Positions 1 through 9,333 of a stretch of DNA of 64,000 nucleotides are shown piece after piece. The DNA comes from Parafrankia elaeagni (GTDB lineage Bacteria; Actinomycetota; Actinomycetes; Frankiales; Frankiaceae). Made by a program: the position numbers and the translations under genes. Position 1 is the first letter of the stretch. The number at the start of each line of letters is the position of its first letter. Under the pieces are notes generated by a model, which did not search any database, had not been told where the DNA came from, and was given only the letters and a program-made list of their open reading frames with translations. The stretch covers positions 98,238-162,237 of the forward strand of contig NZ_KB893712.1 in assembly GCF_000374165.1 (NCBI RefSeq). Direction: 5' to 3'.

Positions 1-396
1 GGCTCGGCGACGGTAGTCGGGGTGCGCAGCGGGCACAACGTGGCTGTCGGCATCGCCTTCGACCGGCTGGTGATCGAGTTCGCGGACCAGGTCCCCGGCT
101 ACGACGTGCGGTACGTCCCCGACGTGCGCTCCCCGGGCGAGGGCGCGGTGGTCGCCCTGCGAGGCCAGGCATTCATGGAGGTGGTGCTCTTTCCCGCCGT
201 GGCCCACGACGAGGCCGGACAACCGACGCTGCGTACCCCGTCCACCGGCGGTGGCCATCCCTCGCTCGTCCAGTACCGGATCACCGGCGACTACGAGGGA
301 TACGTCCACCTCGGCCTGGGCGTGGACGACCGGGTCGGCTTCCGGGTGCTCGAACTGTCGAACCCGCCACGGCTGGCGATCGACCTGGCGGCATGA
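1..396 (+). CDS. AMIN-like domain protein (5' end missing)
   Basis: The frame is open from base 1, so the start lies outside the window and only the C-terminal ~131 residues are present. The visible part reads as a beta-rich domain of the AMIN-like family found in actinobacterial secreted proteins and lipoproteins: a 'GVRSGHNVAV...FDRLVIEF' opening, an invariant-looking 'HDEAGQPT' segment, and a closing 'FRVLELSNPPRLAIDLA'. In complete members this domain follows a signal peptide or lipobox, which cannot be checked here. The role is presumably cell-envelope binding. It ends 85 bp before the universal stress protein gene on the same strand. Confidence 0.75.
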   Translation, partial: GSATVVGVRSGHNVAVGIAFDRLVIEFADQVPGYDVRYVPDVRSPGEGAVVALRGQAFMEVVLFPAVAHDEAGQPTLRTPSTGGGHPSLVQYRITGDYEGYVHLGLGVDDRVGFRVLELSNPPRLAIDLAA

Positions 397-481
397 GGCC
401 CGCCCCGCCCGCGGTGGCAACACCGCCCGCGGCGGTCAGGGCGAGGCGCGGGTGACGCGCCGACGATGCGGGGGAGGCTGA

Positions 482-1609
482 GTGATGGTGGCGGCATCGC
501 CTCGTTGGAGGGCCTCGGCGAGGCCTGGCCACGCGACGGACGACCAGGAGGAGCCGCCAGCCGGCGGCACCGACGCTGCGCGTGACGACGGCGAGGCTGT
601 CCGCGGCCGGGACGACGACGAGACTGTCCACGACGACGAGGTCGGCTGGCCGGACGGGCCCGGCCGGGACATCGTGGTCGGGCTCGACGGTTCCGCGGAC
701 TCGGAGCGCGCGCTGCACTGGGCCGTCCGGGAAGCCGTGCTCCGCGGGACCGGTGTGCGCGCGGTGCTGGCCTGGGCGTCCGCCGGACCGACACAGGACG
801 GATCGCGCCCGCCACCGTCGACGTCGCCGGAACATCCGCGGTGGACGGCCCAGTGGATCCTCAACGAGGCGGTGGACCGGGTGCGTGCGGACGAGCCGTA
901 CGCCCGGATCGTGGCCCGGACCGTCTTCGGGCCTCCCGTGCGGATGTTGCTGGCCGAGGCCGACGGCGCCGAGATGCTCGTCGTGGGTGCCCGCGGCGCC
1001 ACCCCGGCCGACCGCATGCTGACCGGCTCGGTCAGCCTCGCCTGCCTGCACGGCGCGGCTGTCCCGGTCGTCATCGTGCACGGCGGCAGCGCCGGCTGGG
1101 AGGGCCACCGCCCGATCGTCGTGGGTGTCGACGGCTCGGCCTCCTCCCGGATCGCGCTCGCCTGGGCTGTTCGGGAGGCACGGCTGCGGGCCGCCCGGCT
1201 ACGGGTCGTGCATGTCTGGACGCCGCCGCCCCCGCTGGGGGACGGGGCCGGCGCGGCAGGCGAGGAGATGTTCCACGCCGCCGCCCGTGCGCTCCTTGAC
1301 GATGCCGTGCGCGTCCTGCGCGGACCGGCCGGCGCCGGAGTCGAGGCGGAACCGGTGCTGGTGCGGGGTGGGGTGAGTCGCGAACTCATCAGTGAGGCCG
1401 CCCGGGCGCAGATGCTGGTTCTCGGCGCCCGGGGCCGGGGTGGTTTCGCGGGACTCGTGCTCGGCTCCACGAGCTCGCAGTGCGTGGCGCACGCCGGTTG
1501 CCCGGTCGCCGTGGTGCGCGGGGCCGCCGGTGGCGCCGCGCCGGAGGGACCGAGAGTCCTGGCGGACCGGGAGACAGGTCGCCCGAGGACCCACACGCCG
1601 GTGACGTGA
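482..1609 (+). CDS. Tandem universal stress protein (two USP domains)
   Basis: A 375-residue protein with an acidic, low-complexity N-terminal ~60 residues followed by two UspA domains. Domain 1 begins 'DIVVGLDGSADSERAL' and domain 2 'PIVVGVDGSASSRIAL'. Both carry the ATP-binding pattern G-x2-G-x9-G-S ('GARG...LTGS' and 'GARG...VLGS'), so both are predicted to bind nucleotide. USPs bind ATP and are induced by starvation or low oxygen; mycobacterial tandem USPs belong to the DosR regulon. The start is GTG 482 or ATG 485, behind 'gggggagg'. A long open frame on the opposite strand is a GC-rich shadow. Confidence 0.9.
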   Translation: MMVAASPRWRASARPGHATDDQEEPPAGGTDAARDDGEAVRGRDDDETVHDDEVGWPDGPGRDIVVGLDGSADSERALHWAVREAVLRGTGVRAVLAWASAGPTQDGSRPPPSTSPEHPRWTAQWILNEAVDRVRADEPYARIVARTVFGPPVRMLLAEADGAEMLVVGARGATPADRMLTGSVSLACLHGAAVPVVIVHGGSAGWEGHRPIVVGVDGSASSRIALAWAVREARLRAARLRVVHVWTPPPPLGDGAGAAGEEMFHAAARALLDDAVRVLRGPAGAGVEAEPVLVRGGVSRELISEAARAQMLVLGARGRGGFAGLVLGSTSSQCVAHAGCPVAVVRGAAGGAAPEGPRVLADRETGRPRTHTPVT

Positions 1610-1814
1610 TCCGGGTGGGGAGTCGGATGAGGATGGCGCACATGTCGTCCGCGCCGAACTGCCGGGAATCGACCCCGAGCGCGCCGTCGAGGCCAGGACC
1701 GCGGTCCGGTGCGTCAAGGTCCAGCGGGGCTGGCCGCTTCCCCCGTCAATGATGCGGTTGTCCCCACGGGCGTCCCACCGGCTCTGCCGGCACGCCCGCT
1801 GGCCCGGGCCGCTC

Positions 1815-2045
1815 TCACGGCGACCCGGCCCCTCGGGCCGCAGGGGCCAGGTACTCCCGCCGCCAGGCTCGCCACAGCTCGTCGGCGCCCCAGACCAGGA
1901 CGGGCAGCGGCAGGAGGAGCAGGAGATCGGACGGCGGCACCGACGCCGTGCCGAGTGGACCATGAAGCGGGGGCACGTAGACCACCAGGGCGGCGAACCC
2001 GACCTCGTCGAACCGGGCGGGAGCGTACCGTGCCCACCTGCCTTC
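1815..2045 (-). pseudogene. C-terminal relic of a P-type cation ATPase
   Basis: On the minus strand the frame ending at the TGA at 1815-1817 reads about 70 residues with no credible start. It resembles the last two membrane segments of a cation-transporting P-type ATPase: 'GPLGTASVPPSDLLLLLP' then 'LPVLVWGADELWRAWRR'. The 'VWGADE.WR' ending is typical of bacterial Ca/Mg-type pumps. The frame is closed upstream by the stop codon of the neighbouring gene, so more than 90% of the pump is gone. CtpF-type pumps sit in mycobacterial DosR regulons, which suits this neighbourhood. The assignment is by eye from a short fragment. Confidence 0.55.
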
Positions 2046-2369
2046 TCAGTGTGAAAGGGCGAAGACCTTGGCCGGGGCGCTGACAGGCAGGCCGGCCTGG
2101 TCGTGGACCGCCGCCTCCAGGGCGCGCAACCGGTCCGCCGACGCGCGGAGGTGATGGGCGCAGAGAAGGATCTGCTGGGCCGGCCGTCCGTCCCGGCCCG
2201 GGAGAAGGACCTGCGCCACCGGCTCGCTCGGGCAGCAGCACGACCGGGCGGCAGGATCGATCGGCGGACGGGTGGCCACCGGGTCGGAAGGTGCCGTGGG
2301 CGACTCGTCGGGGGTCGGCTGACCCAGGAGTGGCGTCTGGTGGAGGCGCTTCGCGCCCAGGAGCCTCAT
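2046..2369 (-). CDS. Small DUF7455-like protein
   Basis: A 107-residue protein starting at ATG 2369 ('MRLLGAKRLHQ'). The core 'CCCPSEPVAQVLLPG...QQILLCAHHLRAS' resembles actinobacterial small proteins (DUF7455-like) with a Cys-rich knuckle followed by 'LCxHH', plausibly a metal-binding or zinc-ribbon-like fold. No catalytic function is known for the family. It lies downstream of the CBS-DUF1918 gene on the same strand, separated by 97 bp containing a GC-rich hairpin, and directly abuts the P-type ATPase relic. The longer frame extending upstream to 2822 is a shadow of the CBS gene. Family assignment is moderately certain. Confidence 0.6.
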   Translation of the reverse strand: MRLLGAKRLHQTPLLGQPTPDESPTAPSDPVATRPPIDPAARSCCCPSEPVAQVLLPGRDGRPAQQILLCAHHLRASADRLRALEAAVHDQAGLPVSAPAKVFALSH

Positions 2370-2418
2370 GTCCTGCGATGCCTTTCGTCTCGGGGTCTGG
2401 ACGACGGATCGACGGGGT

Positions 2419-2439
2419 CTGCCGGCCGCGGGCCGGCAG
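2419..2439 (-). terminator. GC-rich hairpin between two minus-strand genes
   Basis: Two perfect 8-bp arms, CTGCCGGC and GCCGGCAG, flank a 5-nt loop. The hairpin lies 28 bp after the CBS-DUF1918 stop codon. It has no T-run, so it may be an actinobacterial I-shaped terminator or an attenuator; function is inferred from position only. Confidence 0.4.
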
Positions 2440-2466
2440 CAGTCCTCCGCCGCTGTTGACCGGCGT

Positions 2467-3144
2467 CTACCTGCCCTGATCGTCGTAGTGGTGGATCCAC
2501 GCGTCCGGGCCCGGATACATGTAGGTGCGCCGGCCGTCGGACCAGCGGACCAGGAACGGGGGGTCGCCGGCGGGCGTCGCGACCTCGAGGATCTCCCCGT
2601 CGCGTTTCGGGCTCGCCCCGACCCCCGTGTGGATGACGATGGCGTCTCCGACGCGGGCCTGCCAGCGGGCGAGGGCGCGGGTCTGTGGGCGCAGCGCGCT
2701 GAGGGGCAGGGGCAGGCCGCCTTCGTGACGGGGGTGCCCGATCTCCTCCGCGGCCACGGCGACCAGCTCCGCGGTCCGCGGATCCGTCGTGGCCGCCAGC
2801 AGATCATCGAGGCTGACCACACCGACGACGGTGTCCCCGTCGGTCACGGCCAGGCGGCGGATCGCGTGCTCCGCGAAGACGCCACCCACCTCCTCCCAGG
2901 TCGCCGACCGTGCAACGCTCACCACCCCGCAGGTCATGACAGCGTCGATCCGGCCGTCGAGCGGGACGGCGCCGGCGACGACCCTCAGGGCCAGGTCGCG
3001 GTCCGTCACGATTCCGGCCGGGCGCTCTGCGTCGGTGACGATCAGCGATCCCACTCCCGCCCGGTCCATCAGCTTCGCGGCTTCCCGGATGGGCGTCTGC
3101 GACGGCACTGTCACCGGTGCGCTGAACGTGATCTCCTGCTTCAT
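2467..3144 (-). CDS. CBS-domain protein with C-terminal DUF1918
   Basis: A 225-residue protein with two CBS motifs (about residues 7-60 and 70-125; 'GSLIVTDAERPAGIVTDRD' and 'RRLAVTDGDTVVGVVSLDD'), which together usually form an adenine-nucleotide-binding Bateman module. The C-terminal ~60 residues are a DUF1918 domain ('GDAIVIHTGVG...RDGEILEV...PFLVRWSDG'), an SH3-like fold found in actinobacteria. ATG 3144 is preceded by AGGAGG at good spacing. The combination suggests an energy-sensing regulator or stress protein comparable to mycobacterial Hrp1 of the DosR regulon; the partner is unknown. It is followed on the same strand by the small DUF7455-like gene. Confidence 0.88.
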   Translation of the reverse strand: MKQEITFSAPVTVPSQTPIREAAKLMDRAGVGSLIVTDAERPAGIVTDRDLALRVVAGAVPLDGRIDAVMTCGVVSVARSATWEEVGGVFAEHAIRRLAVTDGDTVVGVVSLDDLLAATTDPRTAELVAVAAEEIGHPRHEGGLPLPLSALRPQTRALARWQARVGDAIVIHTGVGASPKRDGEILEVATPAGDPPFLVRWSDGRRTYMYPGPDAWIHHYDDQGR

Positions 3145-3216
3145 GCCAGGTTCCTCCTGTTTTCGCGGTTCGGCGGCTGGGCAAAGCCCGAGCCACCAGC
3201 CGAACTCGGCGCCGGA

Positions 3217-4002
3217 CTACCTCGTCAGCGCCGCACCGGCGGAGGCCCGCATGCCCGCCATGGTCGCGGTGGCGCGGAGGCCACCATGTGCTCGGTCACT
3301 GCGGTCACTGTCAGCGGGGCGCGAGAGCAGCAGGCCGGAACGGTCGTCGGCGCCACGCTGGGTAAAGGCCTCGACCTCGGCGAAGAGGCGCTCGATGACG
3401 CCGGCCCGGCTTTTTTCCGTGTTCTTGTGACTGCCTGCTGTCACAAGTCGTTCGAGTCCGAACTCGGAACCCGCCGTGTTCCTCGCCTCGGCCAGGCCGT
3501 CGGTGTAGAGGAGCAGGGACTCCCCCGGCCCCAGCCGCAGTGTCCGGTTCGACCAGAGGGCCGTGCCGGCGAAGAGATCGGACAGCAGCGGCCCTGTCGG
3601 GCCGAGCAGCCGGACGGCAGCCGGGCCGCCTGTCTCCGCGGGCTGGCCGCCCAGCACGACGGGGGCGGGATGGCCGGCGTTCGCGTAGGTCACCGTGCCG
3701 TCGGCCTCGGCGACGGCGACGAAGGCGGTGGCGTACATCTCGCCCATGTCACCGAGGGCCGCGACCTCCGCCAGAGCGCCGGCGAGGGCTCGGCCGGGGG
3801 CGGTTCCCAGCAGGAGCCGGTCTCGCAGCAGGCGGCTCAGCAGCAGAGCGAGCGCCGCCGCCTGGCCGTCGTGACCGGCGGCGTCGCCCATGCTGATCGC
3901 CAGCCGTCCCCCCGCGAGCCGCAGGACGTCGATCCAGTCGCCGCCCGGCGAACCCGGCTGCGCGGGGCGTACCCGCCAGGATGCGTTGAGGCCGTTCGTC
4001 AC
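3217..4002 (-). CDS. SpoIIE/RsbU-like PP2C phosphatase
   Basis: A 261-residue protein made of essentially one SpoIIE-type PP2C domain. Diagnostic stretches are 'GGDWIDVLRLAGGRL', 'GDAAGHDGQAAALAL' (metal-binding Asp in the GD..GH motif), 'YANAGHPAPVVL', 'LLLYTDGLAEAR' and the late Asp pair 'GADDRSGLLLS'. These phosphatases dephosphorylate anti-anti-sigma factors in partner-switching stress responses; no anti-sigma partner is in the window. There is no N-terminal PAS or GAF sensor, so it would depend on another protein for input. GTG 4002 has GGAGG at ideal spacing. It is divergent from the GAF histidine kinase gene. Confidence 0.88.
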   Translation of the reverse strand: MTNGLNASWRVRPAQPGSPGGDWIDVLRLAGGRLAISMGDAAGHDGQAAALALLLSRLLRDRLLLGTAPGRALAGALAEVAALGDMGEMYATAFVAVAEADGTVTYANAGHPAPVVLGGQPAETGGPAAVRLLGPTGPLLSDLFAGTALWSNRTLRLGPGESLLLYTDGLAEARNTAGSEFGLERLVTAGSHKNTEKSRAGVIERLFAEVEAFTQRGADDRSGLLLSRPADSDRSDRAHGGLRATATMAGMRASAGAALTR

Positions 4003-4158
4003 CGGGCACCTCCGTGATCATCGCCGGTCATCACGTCCGGCGTGGTGGCGTCCCCCGGCGCGAACGACGTTCTGCACTGGACTCCCACCGGCTGCTGCCT
4101 TTCGGGCCCGCAGGAGTGGACGCATCACCAGCATCGACATCACTCCGGACTGTCGACA

Positions 4159-4170
4159 GGGACTTTCGGC
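4159..4170 (+). promoter_or_regulatory. Candidate DevR/DosR-like half box
   Basis: GGGACTTTCGGC resembles the left half and core of the actinobacterial DevR consensus (GGGAC..n..GnCCC). It lies about 125 bp before the histidine kinase start, in the divergent region with the phosphatase gene. The right half is degenerate. A related core occurs upstream of the DoxX-like gene. Confidence 0.35.
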
Positions 4171-4294
4171 AGGCGGCCGGCAGGGCAACGTCCCGGACGG
4201 AGGCCGCCCGACGGCGGGGCCGCGGGGCGGTCGGCTGTCGTCGGGCCATCGCGAAAAGGGACCGGGCAGCGTCACCTTCGCGTATCGTGCTGGC

Positions 4295-6142
4295 GTGGCC
4301 GCAAGATCAAAATCCTCTGTCTCACCCGGGTGGGATGAGGCGCATGCGCCCGGCCCGCAGGCCACCCCGGCCGCCGGGCCGGCACTGCCGCCGGGAGACG
4401 GGCTGACGTTCCCCGCGGTGGCCAGGCTGGAGCTTGACGACCTGCTCAGCCAGCTGGTCGATCGGGCCCAGGACGTGCTGGCCACGCAAGGGCGGTTGCG
4501 CGGGCTGCTCCAGGCCAACCAGGTCGTCGCCACCGACCTGCGGCTGTCCGTCCTGCTGCGGCGCGTTGTCGAGGTCGCCTGCGACCTGCTCGGCGCCCGC
4601 TACGGCGCACTGGGCGTCATCGCGCCCGACCGCACGCTGGAGGAGTTCGTCCACGTCGGCATGGACGAGTCGGCCGTCGAGCGGATCGGGCATCTGCCGA
4701 CCGGGCACGGTCTGCTGGGCCTGCTCATCGACGACCCCCGCCCGCGCCGTGTCGACGGCATCGCCGGTGCCGCCGGCTCCCAGGGCTTCCCGGCGGGTCA
4801 TCCGCCGATGACGACCTTCCTCGGGGTGCCGATCATCGTGCGGGGGGAGGTGTTCGGCAACCTCTATCTGACCGACAAGCACGGCGGCGTTCCCTTCACC
4901 GCCGAGGACGAGGAGCTCGCCCTCGCTCTGGCGGCCAACGCCGGCGTGGCGATCGCGAACGCGCGGCTCTACCACGAGTCGCAGCAGCGGCATCTGTGGA
5001 TGACCGCGTCGGCGGAGGTCGCCCGGTTGCTGATGGCCGGCGCCGACGACGCGCTCACCGCCGCAGCGCGCCGGGTTCAGGACGTCGCCGACGCGTCCTT
5101 CGTCGCTCTCGCGCTGCGCGCGGGTGACCACGCCGACCCGGAGGGAGACCTGGGCCACGGCGGGTACGTCCGGGTGGCCGTGGCGCTCACGGCGTTCGCC
5201 GCCGACGGCGGGGCTGACGTCCCGGCCGGGGGCGACGCCGAGCGCGTCGGTCGTCTCATCCCGCTGGAGCACACGCTGACCGGGCGGGTGATCGGCGAGC
5301 GGCAGGCCCTGCGCGTCGACGAGGCGGAACTCGACGCGGTCCCGGACGAGCGCGGGCCGCACACCGGGCCGCTTCTCGTCCTTCCTCTCGTCACCGGGGC
5401 CGAGCAGTGCATCGGCGCCCTGCTCGTCGGGCGGGACCGCGGCGCGCGCGCCTTCACCGACAGCGACCTCGACATGGCCGCCGGCTTCGCCGGCCACATC
5501 GCCGTCGCCCTCGAGCTCGCCCGGACCAAGGCCGACCAGGAACGGCTGAGGGTCCTCGCCGACCGCGGCCGCATCGCCCGTGACCTGCACGACCATGTCA
5601 TCCAGCGGATGTTCGCCGTCGCCCTCGGCATGCAGGATCTCGCGCAGTACGAGAACCCGTCGAACGCCGAGCGGCTCAGCGGCTACGTCGAGGACATCGA
5701 CGCCACCATCAAGGACATCCGTCGCTCCATCTTCGAGCTGCGCGGGCAGGGGCCCGCCAGGCGCGGCCACCTGCACGCCGGCCTCAGGAAGATCGCCGCG
5801 GAGGTGGGGCCCGCCCTCGGTTTCGCCCCCGCCCTGCGCCTGACCGGCCCCCTCGACACCGTCGTCGACGACCAGCTCACCGACCACCTCCTCGCCGTGG
5901 CCCGGGAAGCCCTGACCAACGCCGCCCGGCACGCCCATGCCACGCGGGTCGAGATCCGGGTGGCGGTGGAAGGGGACACGGTCACCCTCGAGGCCGTTGA
6001 CGACGGCGTCGGCCTCGGTGAGACCGCACGCCGCAGTGGCCTGGACAACCTGCGGGCACGGGCCGAAGGTCTCGGCGGCACCTTCACCGCGGAGGCCGCA
6101 CCCGCCGGCGGGACCCGGCTGCGCTGGACCGCTCCGCTCTGA
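4295..6142 (+). CDS. DevS/DosT-like GAF-GAF sensor histidine kinase
   Basis: A 615-residue kinase. Residues ~50-80 carry the conserved DevS-type opening 'LVDRAQDVLATQGRLRGL', followed by GAF1 ('LLGARYGALGVI', ~85-230), GAF2 (~245-420), a HisKA_3 dimerisation helix with the phospho-acceptor His in 'ARDLHDHVIQRMFAV', and a HATPase with 'EALTNAARHAHA' (N-box) and 'DDGVGLGE' (G-box). In mycobacteria the GAF1 of DevS/DosT binds haem and senses O2, NO or CO and phosphorylates DevR; haem binding is an inference here. No response regulator gene lies beside it. Start choice: GTG 4295 has no Shine-Dalgarno but a TATCGT hexamer 7 nt upstream, suggesting a leaderless transcript; GTG 4418 is an alternative. 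Confidence 0.88.
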   Translation: MAARSKSSVSPGWDEAHAPGPQATPAAGPALPPGDGLTFPAVARLELDDLLSQLVDRAQDVLATQGRLRGLLQANQVVATDLRLSVLLRRVVEVACDLLGARYGALGVIAPDRTLEEFVHVGMDESAVERIGHLPTGHGLLGLLIDDPRPRRVDGIAGAAGSQGFPAGHPPMTTFLGVPIIVRGEVFGNLYLTDKHGGVPFTAEDEELALALAANAGVAIANARLYHESQQRHLWMTASAEVARLLMAGADDALTAAARRVQDVADASFVALALRAGDHADPEGDLGHGGYVRVAVALTAFAADGGADVPAGGDAERVGRLIPLEHTLTGRVIGERQALRVDEAELDAVPDERGPHTGPLLVLPLVTGAEQCIGALLVGRDRGARAFTDSDLDMAAGFAGHIAVALELARTKADQERLRVLADRGRIARDLHDHVIQRMFAVALGMQDLAQYENPSNAERLSGYVEDIDATIKDIRRSIFELRGQGPARRGHLHAGLRKIAAEVGPALGFAPALRLTGPLDTVVDDQLTDHLLAVAREALTNAARHAHATRVEIRVAVEGDTVTLEAVDDGVGLGETARRSGLDNLRARAEGLGGTFTAEAAPAGGTRLRWTAPL

Positions 6143-6189
6143 CCCGGGGCCACTTCGTCCGAATCGGGGCCACTTCGTCCGACTCGGGG

Positions 6190-8646
6190 TCACTTCGCCG
6201 TCCACCCGCCGGCATCCTGGAGGGCGCCGGCCCGGGCCGCGTCCAGCAGGACACGGCGTTCCGCGCCGGCGATGGACCACGCCGCCGCCGCGACGGCGTC
6301 CGGGTCGACCGACACGGAGGTGATGCCGAGCCGGACGAGCCGTTCGATGTAGTCGGGCCTGGTGGACGGGGCCTGGCCGCACAGGGACGAGGTGAGGCCG
6401 TTGTCCCGGCAGGCCGTGATGATGCGGGCGATGGTGTCCAGGACCGCCGGGTCTGCCTCGTCGAACAGCTCGGCGCAGGTCTCGGAGTCACGGTCGACAC
6501 CGAGCACGAGCTGGGTCAGATCGTTGGAACCGATGGAGACGCCGTCGATCCCGAGCCCGGCGTAGGCGGGAATCCAGTAGGCGGCCGAGGGTACCTCGGC
6601 CATCACCCAGCGGAGCATGTCCCGGTGTTCGCCGAGCGGGCTGGCGTCGACCGCCTTCAGGCAGGCCTCGAGCTCCCAGGCGGTGCGCACGAACGGGATC
6701 ATGAGGTGCAGGTTGGGGGTGCGCTCCCGCACGGCGGCGAGCACCTCCAGCTCGGCCGCGAAGACGGCGGGGTCATGGACGTAGCGGAAGCAGCCGCGGT
6801 AGCCGATCATCGGGTTGGCCTCGACCGGCTCGTAGCGCTCACCGCCGGTGAGCCCGCGGAACTCGTTGGTGCGGAAGTCCGTGGCGCGGTAGACGACCGG
6901 CCGAGGCGCGAAGGCACAAGTGATCCGCGCGAGTGACGCCGCCATCCGCTCCACGAACTCCGCGCGCCGCCCCAGCTCCAGCAGGTGGCGGGGGTGCAGG
7001 CCGTCGAGGGCGTCGGCGAGCAGGAACTCCGCGCGCAGCAGGCCCACCCCCGCGACGGGCAGAGCCGCGAGCCGTTCCGCGTGATCGGCGACGGAGAGGT
7101 TCACGTAGAGCCTGGTGGCGGTCGGTTCGATGGTCCTCCCCGCCAGCGGAGGCTGGGGCGGGACCGCCAGCACGCCCGGGGCCGCCCCGTTCGGGCCGAC
7201 ATGCGACGGGGCGACCGTCACCACGGTCCTGCGGGGATTCGCCAGTGTCTTCGCGGTTCTCTCCACGCCTGCGCCGCCTGCGCTCTCGACCACTCCCAGG
7301 GCCCCGTCGACAACGATGTCGTCGCCGGTACGCAGGGTGGACGTCGCGGTGCGCGTCCCGACGACGCAGGGGACACCGAGCTCGCGAGCGACGATCGCGG
7401 CGTGGCAGGTGACTCCGCCGCTGTCGGTGACCACGGCGGCGGCGCGGCGGATCACGGGCACCCAGTCCGGGGAGGTCATCGCCGCGACCAGGACCTCTCC
7501 GGTAATGAAGGCGGCGGCCTCGCCGGGCGAGGTGAGGACGCGGACTCTTCCGCCGGCCCGTCCCGGCGCGCCGCCCCGGCCGGTCAGCAGCACCGTGCCG
7601 GAGGGCGTCGCACCAGGGCGTGACAGCTCACCCGGACCGGACGCGCCGGACGCGCCGGACGCGCCGACCGGGCCGTCCGCGGCTGCCGCCCCCCGGGGCA
7701 CGCCGGTGGTGACGGGGCGGGTCTGCACGATGTGGATGTGGCGGCCCTCGATCGCCCACTCCATGTCCTGCGCCCCGCCGAAATGCTCCTCCACCTGCAG
7801 AGCGAGCCTGGCCAGGCCCAGGATCTCGTCGGCGGACAGGACCCGCCGAACGTCCTGCGTCGGTATGCCCACAGCCAGGTCATGACCGTCGGCGCCACGG
7901 ACTATCTGGTGGTTCTGCGCGCCGGTCCGAGCATTGACGAGCTGCAGACCGTTCTTGTCCACGACGTACGTGTCCGGGATGACCTCGCCGCCGACGACCA
8001 CCTCACCCAGCCCGAAGGCCGCCTCGATGACGATGCGGGACCTGTCGCCGGTCATCGGGTCGGCCGAGAACATCACGCCCGACCGCTCCGCGTCGACCAT
8101 CCGCTGGATCACGACCGCGATTTCCGGTTCGGCCACCAGGCGGCGGCTGGCCCGGTAGGCGACGGCCCGCGGCCCGTACAGCGAGGCCCAGCACTCGCGA
8201 ACGCGCGCCAGGAGTTCCGCCTCACCGCAGACGTTGGTGAACGTGCTGTTCATGCCCGCGAAGGAGGTGCCGGCCGCGTCCTCGGTCGTCGCCGACGACC
8301 GCACCGCCACCGGGCCGCCGCCCAGTTCCCGGTACGCCTCCGAGATCGCCCGGCGTAGCGGTTCCGGGACGGGCGCCGCCGCGATGCGTGCCCGTAACTC
8401 CCCGGCGACCTGCGCGAGCTGCGCCTGGTCGTCAGGGTCGATCCCCGCGGCGCGGGCGGCGATCTCGGAGCGCATCCGGGCCGCGTCGACGACGTCGAGG
8501 TACGCGGACACCGCGATCACAAAACCAGGAGGCACGGGCAACCCGGCACGGGTCAGCTCGCCGAGGTTCGCGCCCTTGCCCCCGACCTGGCCGACGTCGC
8601 CCGTGCCGATCTCCCTGAACCACGCGATCCACCGTCGCTCGCTCAC
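6190..8646 (-). CDS. ppsA: Phosphoenolpyruvate synthase (pyruvate, water dikinase)
   Basis: An 818-residue, full-length PpsA. It makes PEP from pyruvate, ATP and water (EC 2.7.9.2) for gluconeogenesis. The N-terminal ATP-grasp PPDK domain has '[10 protein letters not shown]' and '[18 protein letters not shown]'. The mobile phosphohistidine domain has the catalytic His in '[18 protein letters not shown]'. The C-terminal PEP/pyruvate barrel ends with 'SLCGQAPS', containing the catalytic Cys. A Pro/Ser/Gly-rich linker with a 9-bp triplication (about 7645-7671, encoding GAS repeats) lies between domains 1 and 2. GTG 8646 is preceded by GGAGGA and overlaps the stop of the CBS-BON gene by 4 nt, so the two are translationally coupled. 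PPDK/PEPS enzymes are also induced in mycobacterial dormancy. Confidence 0.94.
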   Translation of the reverse strand: MSERRWIAWFREIGTGDVGQVGGKGANLGELTRAGLPVPPGFVIAVSAYLDVVDAARMRSEIAARAAGIDPDDQAQLAQVAGELRARIAAAPVPEPLRRAISEAYRELGGGPVAVRSSATTEDAAGTSFAGMNSTFTNVCGEAELLARVRECWASLYGPRAVAYRASRRLVAEPEIAVVIQRMVDAERSGVMFSADPMTGDRSRIVIEAAFGLGEVVVGGEVIPDTYVVDKNGLQLVNARTGAQNHQIVRGADGHDLAVGIPTQDVRRVLSADEILGLARLALQVEEHFGGAQDMEWAIEGRHIHIVQTRPVTTGVPRGAAAADGPVGASGASGASGPGELSRPGATPSGTVLLTGRGGAPGRAGGRVRVLTSPGEAAAFITGEVLVAAMTSPDWVPVIRRAAAVVTDSGGVTCHAAIVARELGVPCVVGTRTATSTLRTGDDIVVDGALGVVESAGGAGVERTAKTLANPRRTVVTVAPSHVGPNGAAPGVLAVPPQPPLAGRTIEPTATRLYVNLSVADHAERLAALPVAGVGLLRAEFLLADALDGLHPRHLLELGRRAEFVERMAASLARITCAFAPRPVVYRATDFRTNEFRGLTGGERYEPVEANPMIGYRGCFRYVHDPAVFAAELEVLAAVRERTPNLHLMIPFVRTAWELEACLKAVDASPLGEHRDMLRWVMAEVPSAAYWIPAYAGLGIDGVSIGSNDLTQLVLGVDRDSETCAELFDEADPAVLDTIARIITACRDNGLTSSLCGQAPSTRPDYIERLVRLGITSVSVDPDAVAAAAWSIAGAERRVLLDAARAGALQDAGGWTAK

Positions 8647-9278
8647 CGGTCCTCCTCCCTGCCGCGTGCTTCGGCCGCACCGACCGGTTGGGCGATCTCC
8701 AGGCCCAGCACCCCCGGGACGTCACACACCAGCCGCCGCAGCAACGCGACGTCCGTGGTCTCGACGTCCGAGATCCGAACCCGCCCGTGCAGGACCTCGA
8801 TCCGTGGCGAACCACGCACCCCGGCCGCCTCCACCGCGCCGCGGACGTCCTCGGCGACCACCCTGTCCGGGCGGGCGAGCAGCCGGAGCAGATCGCTGCG
8901 GCTGATGATGCCGACCAGCGTCCCCGTTCCGTCCAGGATCGGCACGCGCGAGATGTGCTGGGCCAGCATGATGCCGACGATGTCCGCGATGTCGGTGTCG
9001 ACACCGGCCGTGACGACCGGCGACGACATCACCTCGCCGACAGTGCCCGGTGCGGCCGGTCGCGGACTGCGGTCACGGCGGGCGTGCAGCCTCGAGTCAG
9101 GCCGGGCCTCGAGTGCGATGAAGTCCGCCTCGGTCACAATGCCGACCAGCTCGCCCTGCGGGGAAACCACCGGCGCGGCGCCGACTCCCCGCAGGGTGAG
9201 AAGCCGGGCGACGTCCTTCACCGGCACGTCGGGGGTCACGATGCTGAGCTTTCGCGTCATCAGTTCTCCGGCACGCAT
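8643..9278 (-). CDS. CBS-pair protein with C-terminal BON domain
   Basis: A 211-residue protein with two CBS repeats (residues ~1-60, '[19 protein letters not shown]', and ~80-140, '[19 protein letters not shown]') and a short BON domain ('[19 protein letters not shown]...VPGVLGLE'). CBS pairs bind adenine nucleotides; BON domains often contact membranes or ligands. The 4-nt overlap with ppsA implies co-translation and suggests a regulatory link to PEP synthase, for example sensing adenylate charge, though this is not shown. A related CBS protein lies at 2467-3144. The start ATG 9278 is well supported by the family N-terminus ('[17 protein letters not shown]'). Confidence 0.9.
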   Translation of the reverse strand: MRAGELMTRKLSIVTPDVPVKDVARLLTLRGVGAAPVVSPQGELVGIVTEADFIALEARPDSRLHARRDRSPRPAAPGTVGEVMSSPVVTAGVDTDIADIVGIMLAQHISRVPILDGTGTLVGIISRSDLLRLLARPDRVVAEDVRGAVEAAGVRGSPRIEVLHGRVRISDVETTDVALLRRLVCDVPGVLGLEIAQPVGAAEARGREEDR

Positions 9279-9333
9279 TGCCGCCGCCTCTCCGAAATCA
9301 CCTCGGGTCCGTGTCCGCGCGAGACGAAGGACT

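Noticed and set aside
436-1641. 401-codon minus-strand frame
   Set aside because: Antisense of the USP gene, whose two ATP-binding motifs are clear.
4322-6382. 686-codon minus-strand frame over the histidine kinase
   Set aside because: Composition is typical of a GC-rich shadow; the plus strand encodes clear GAF and kinase motifs.
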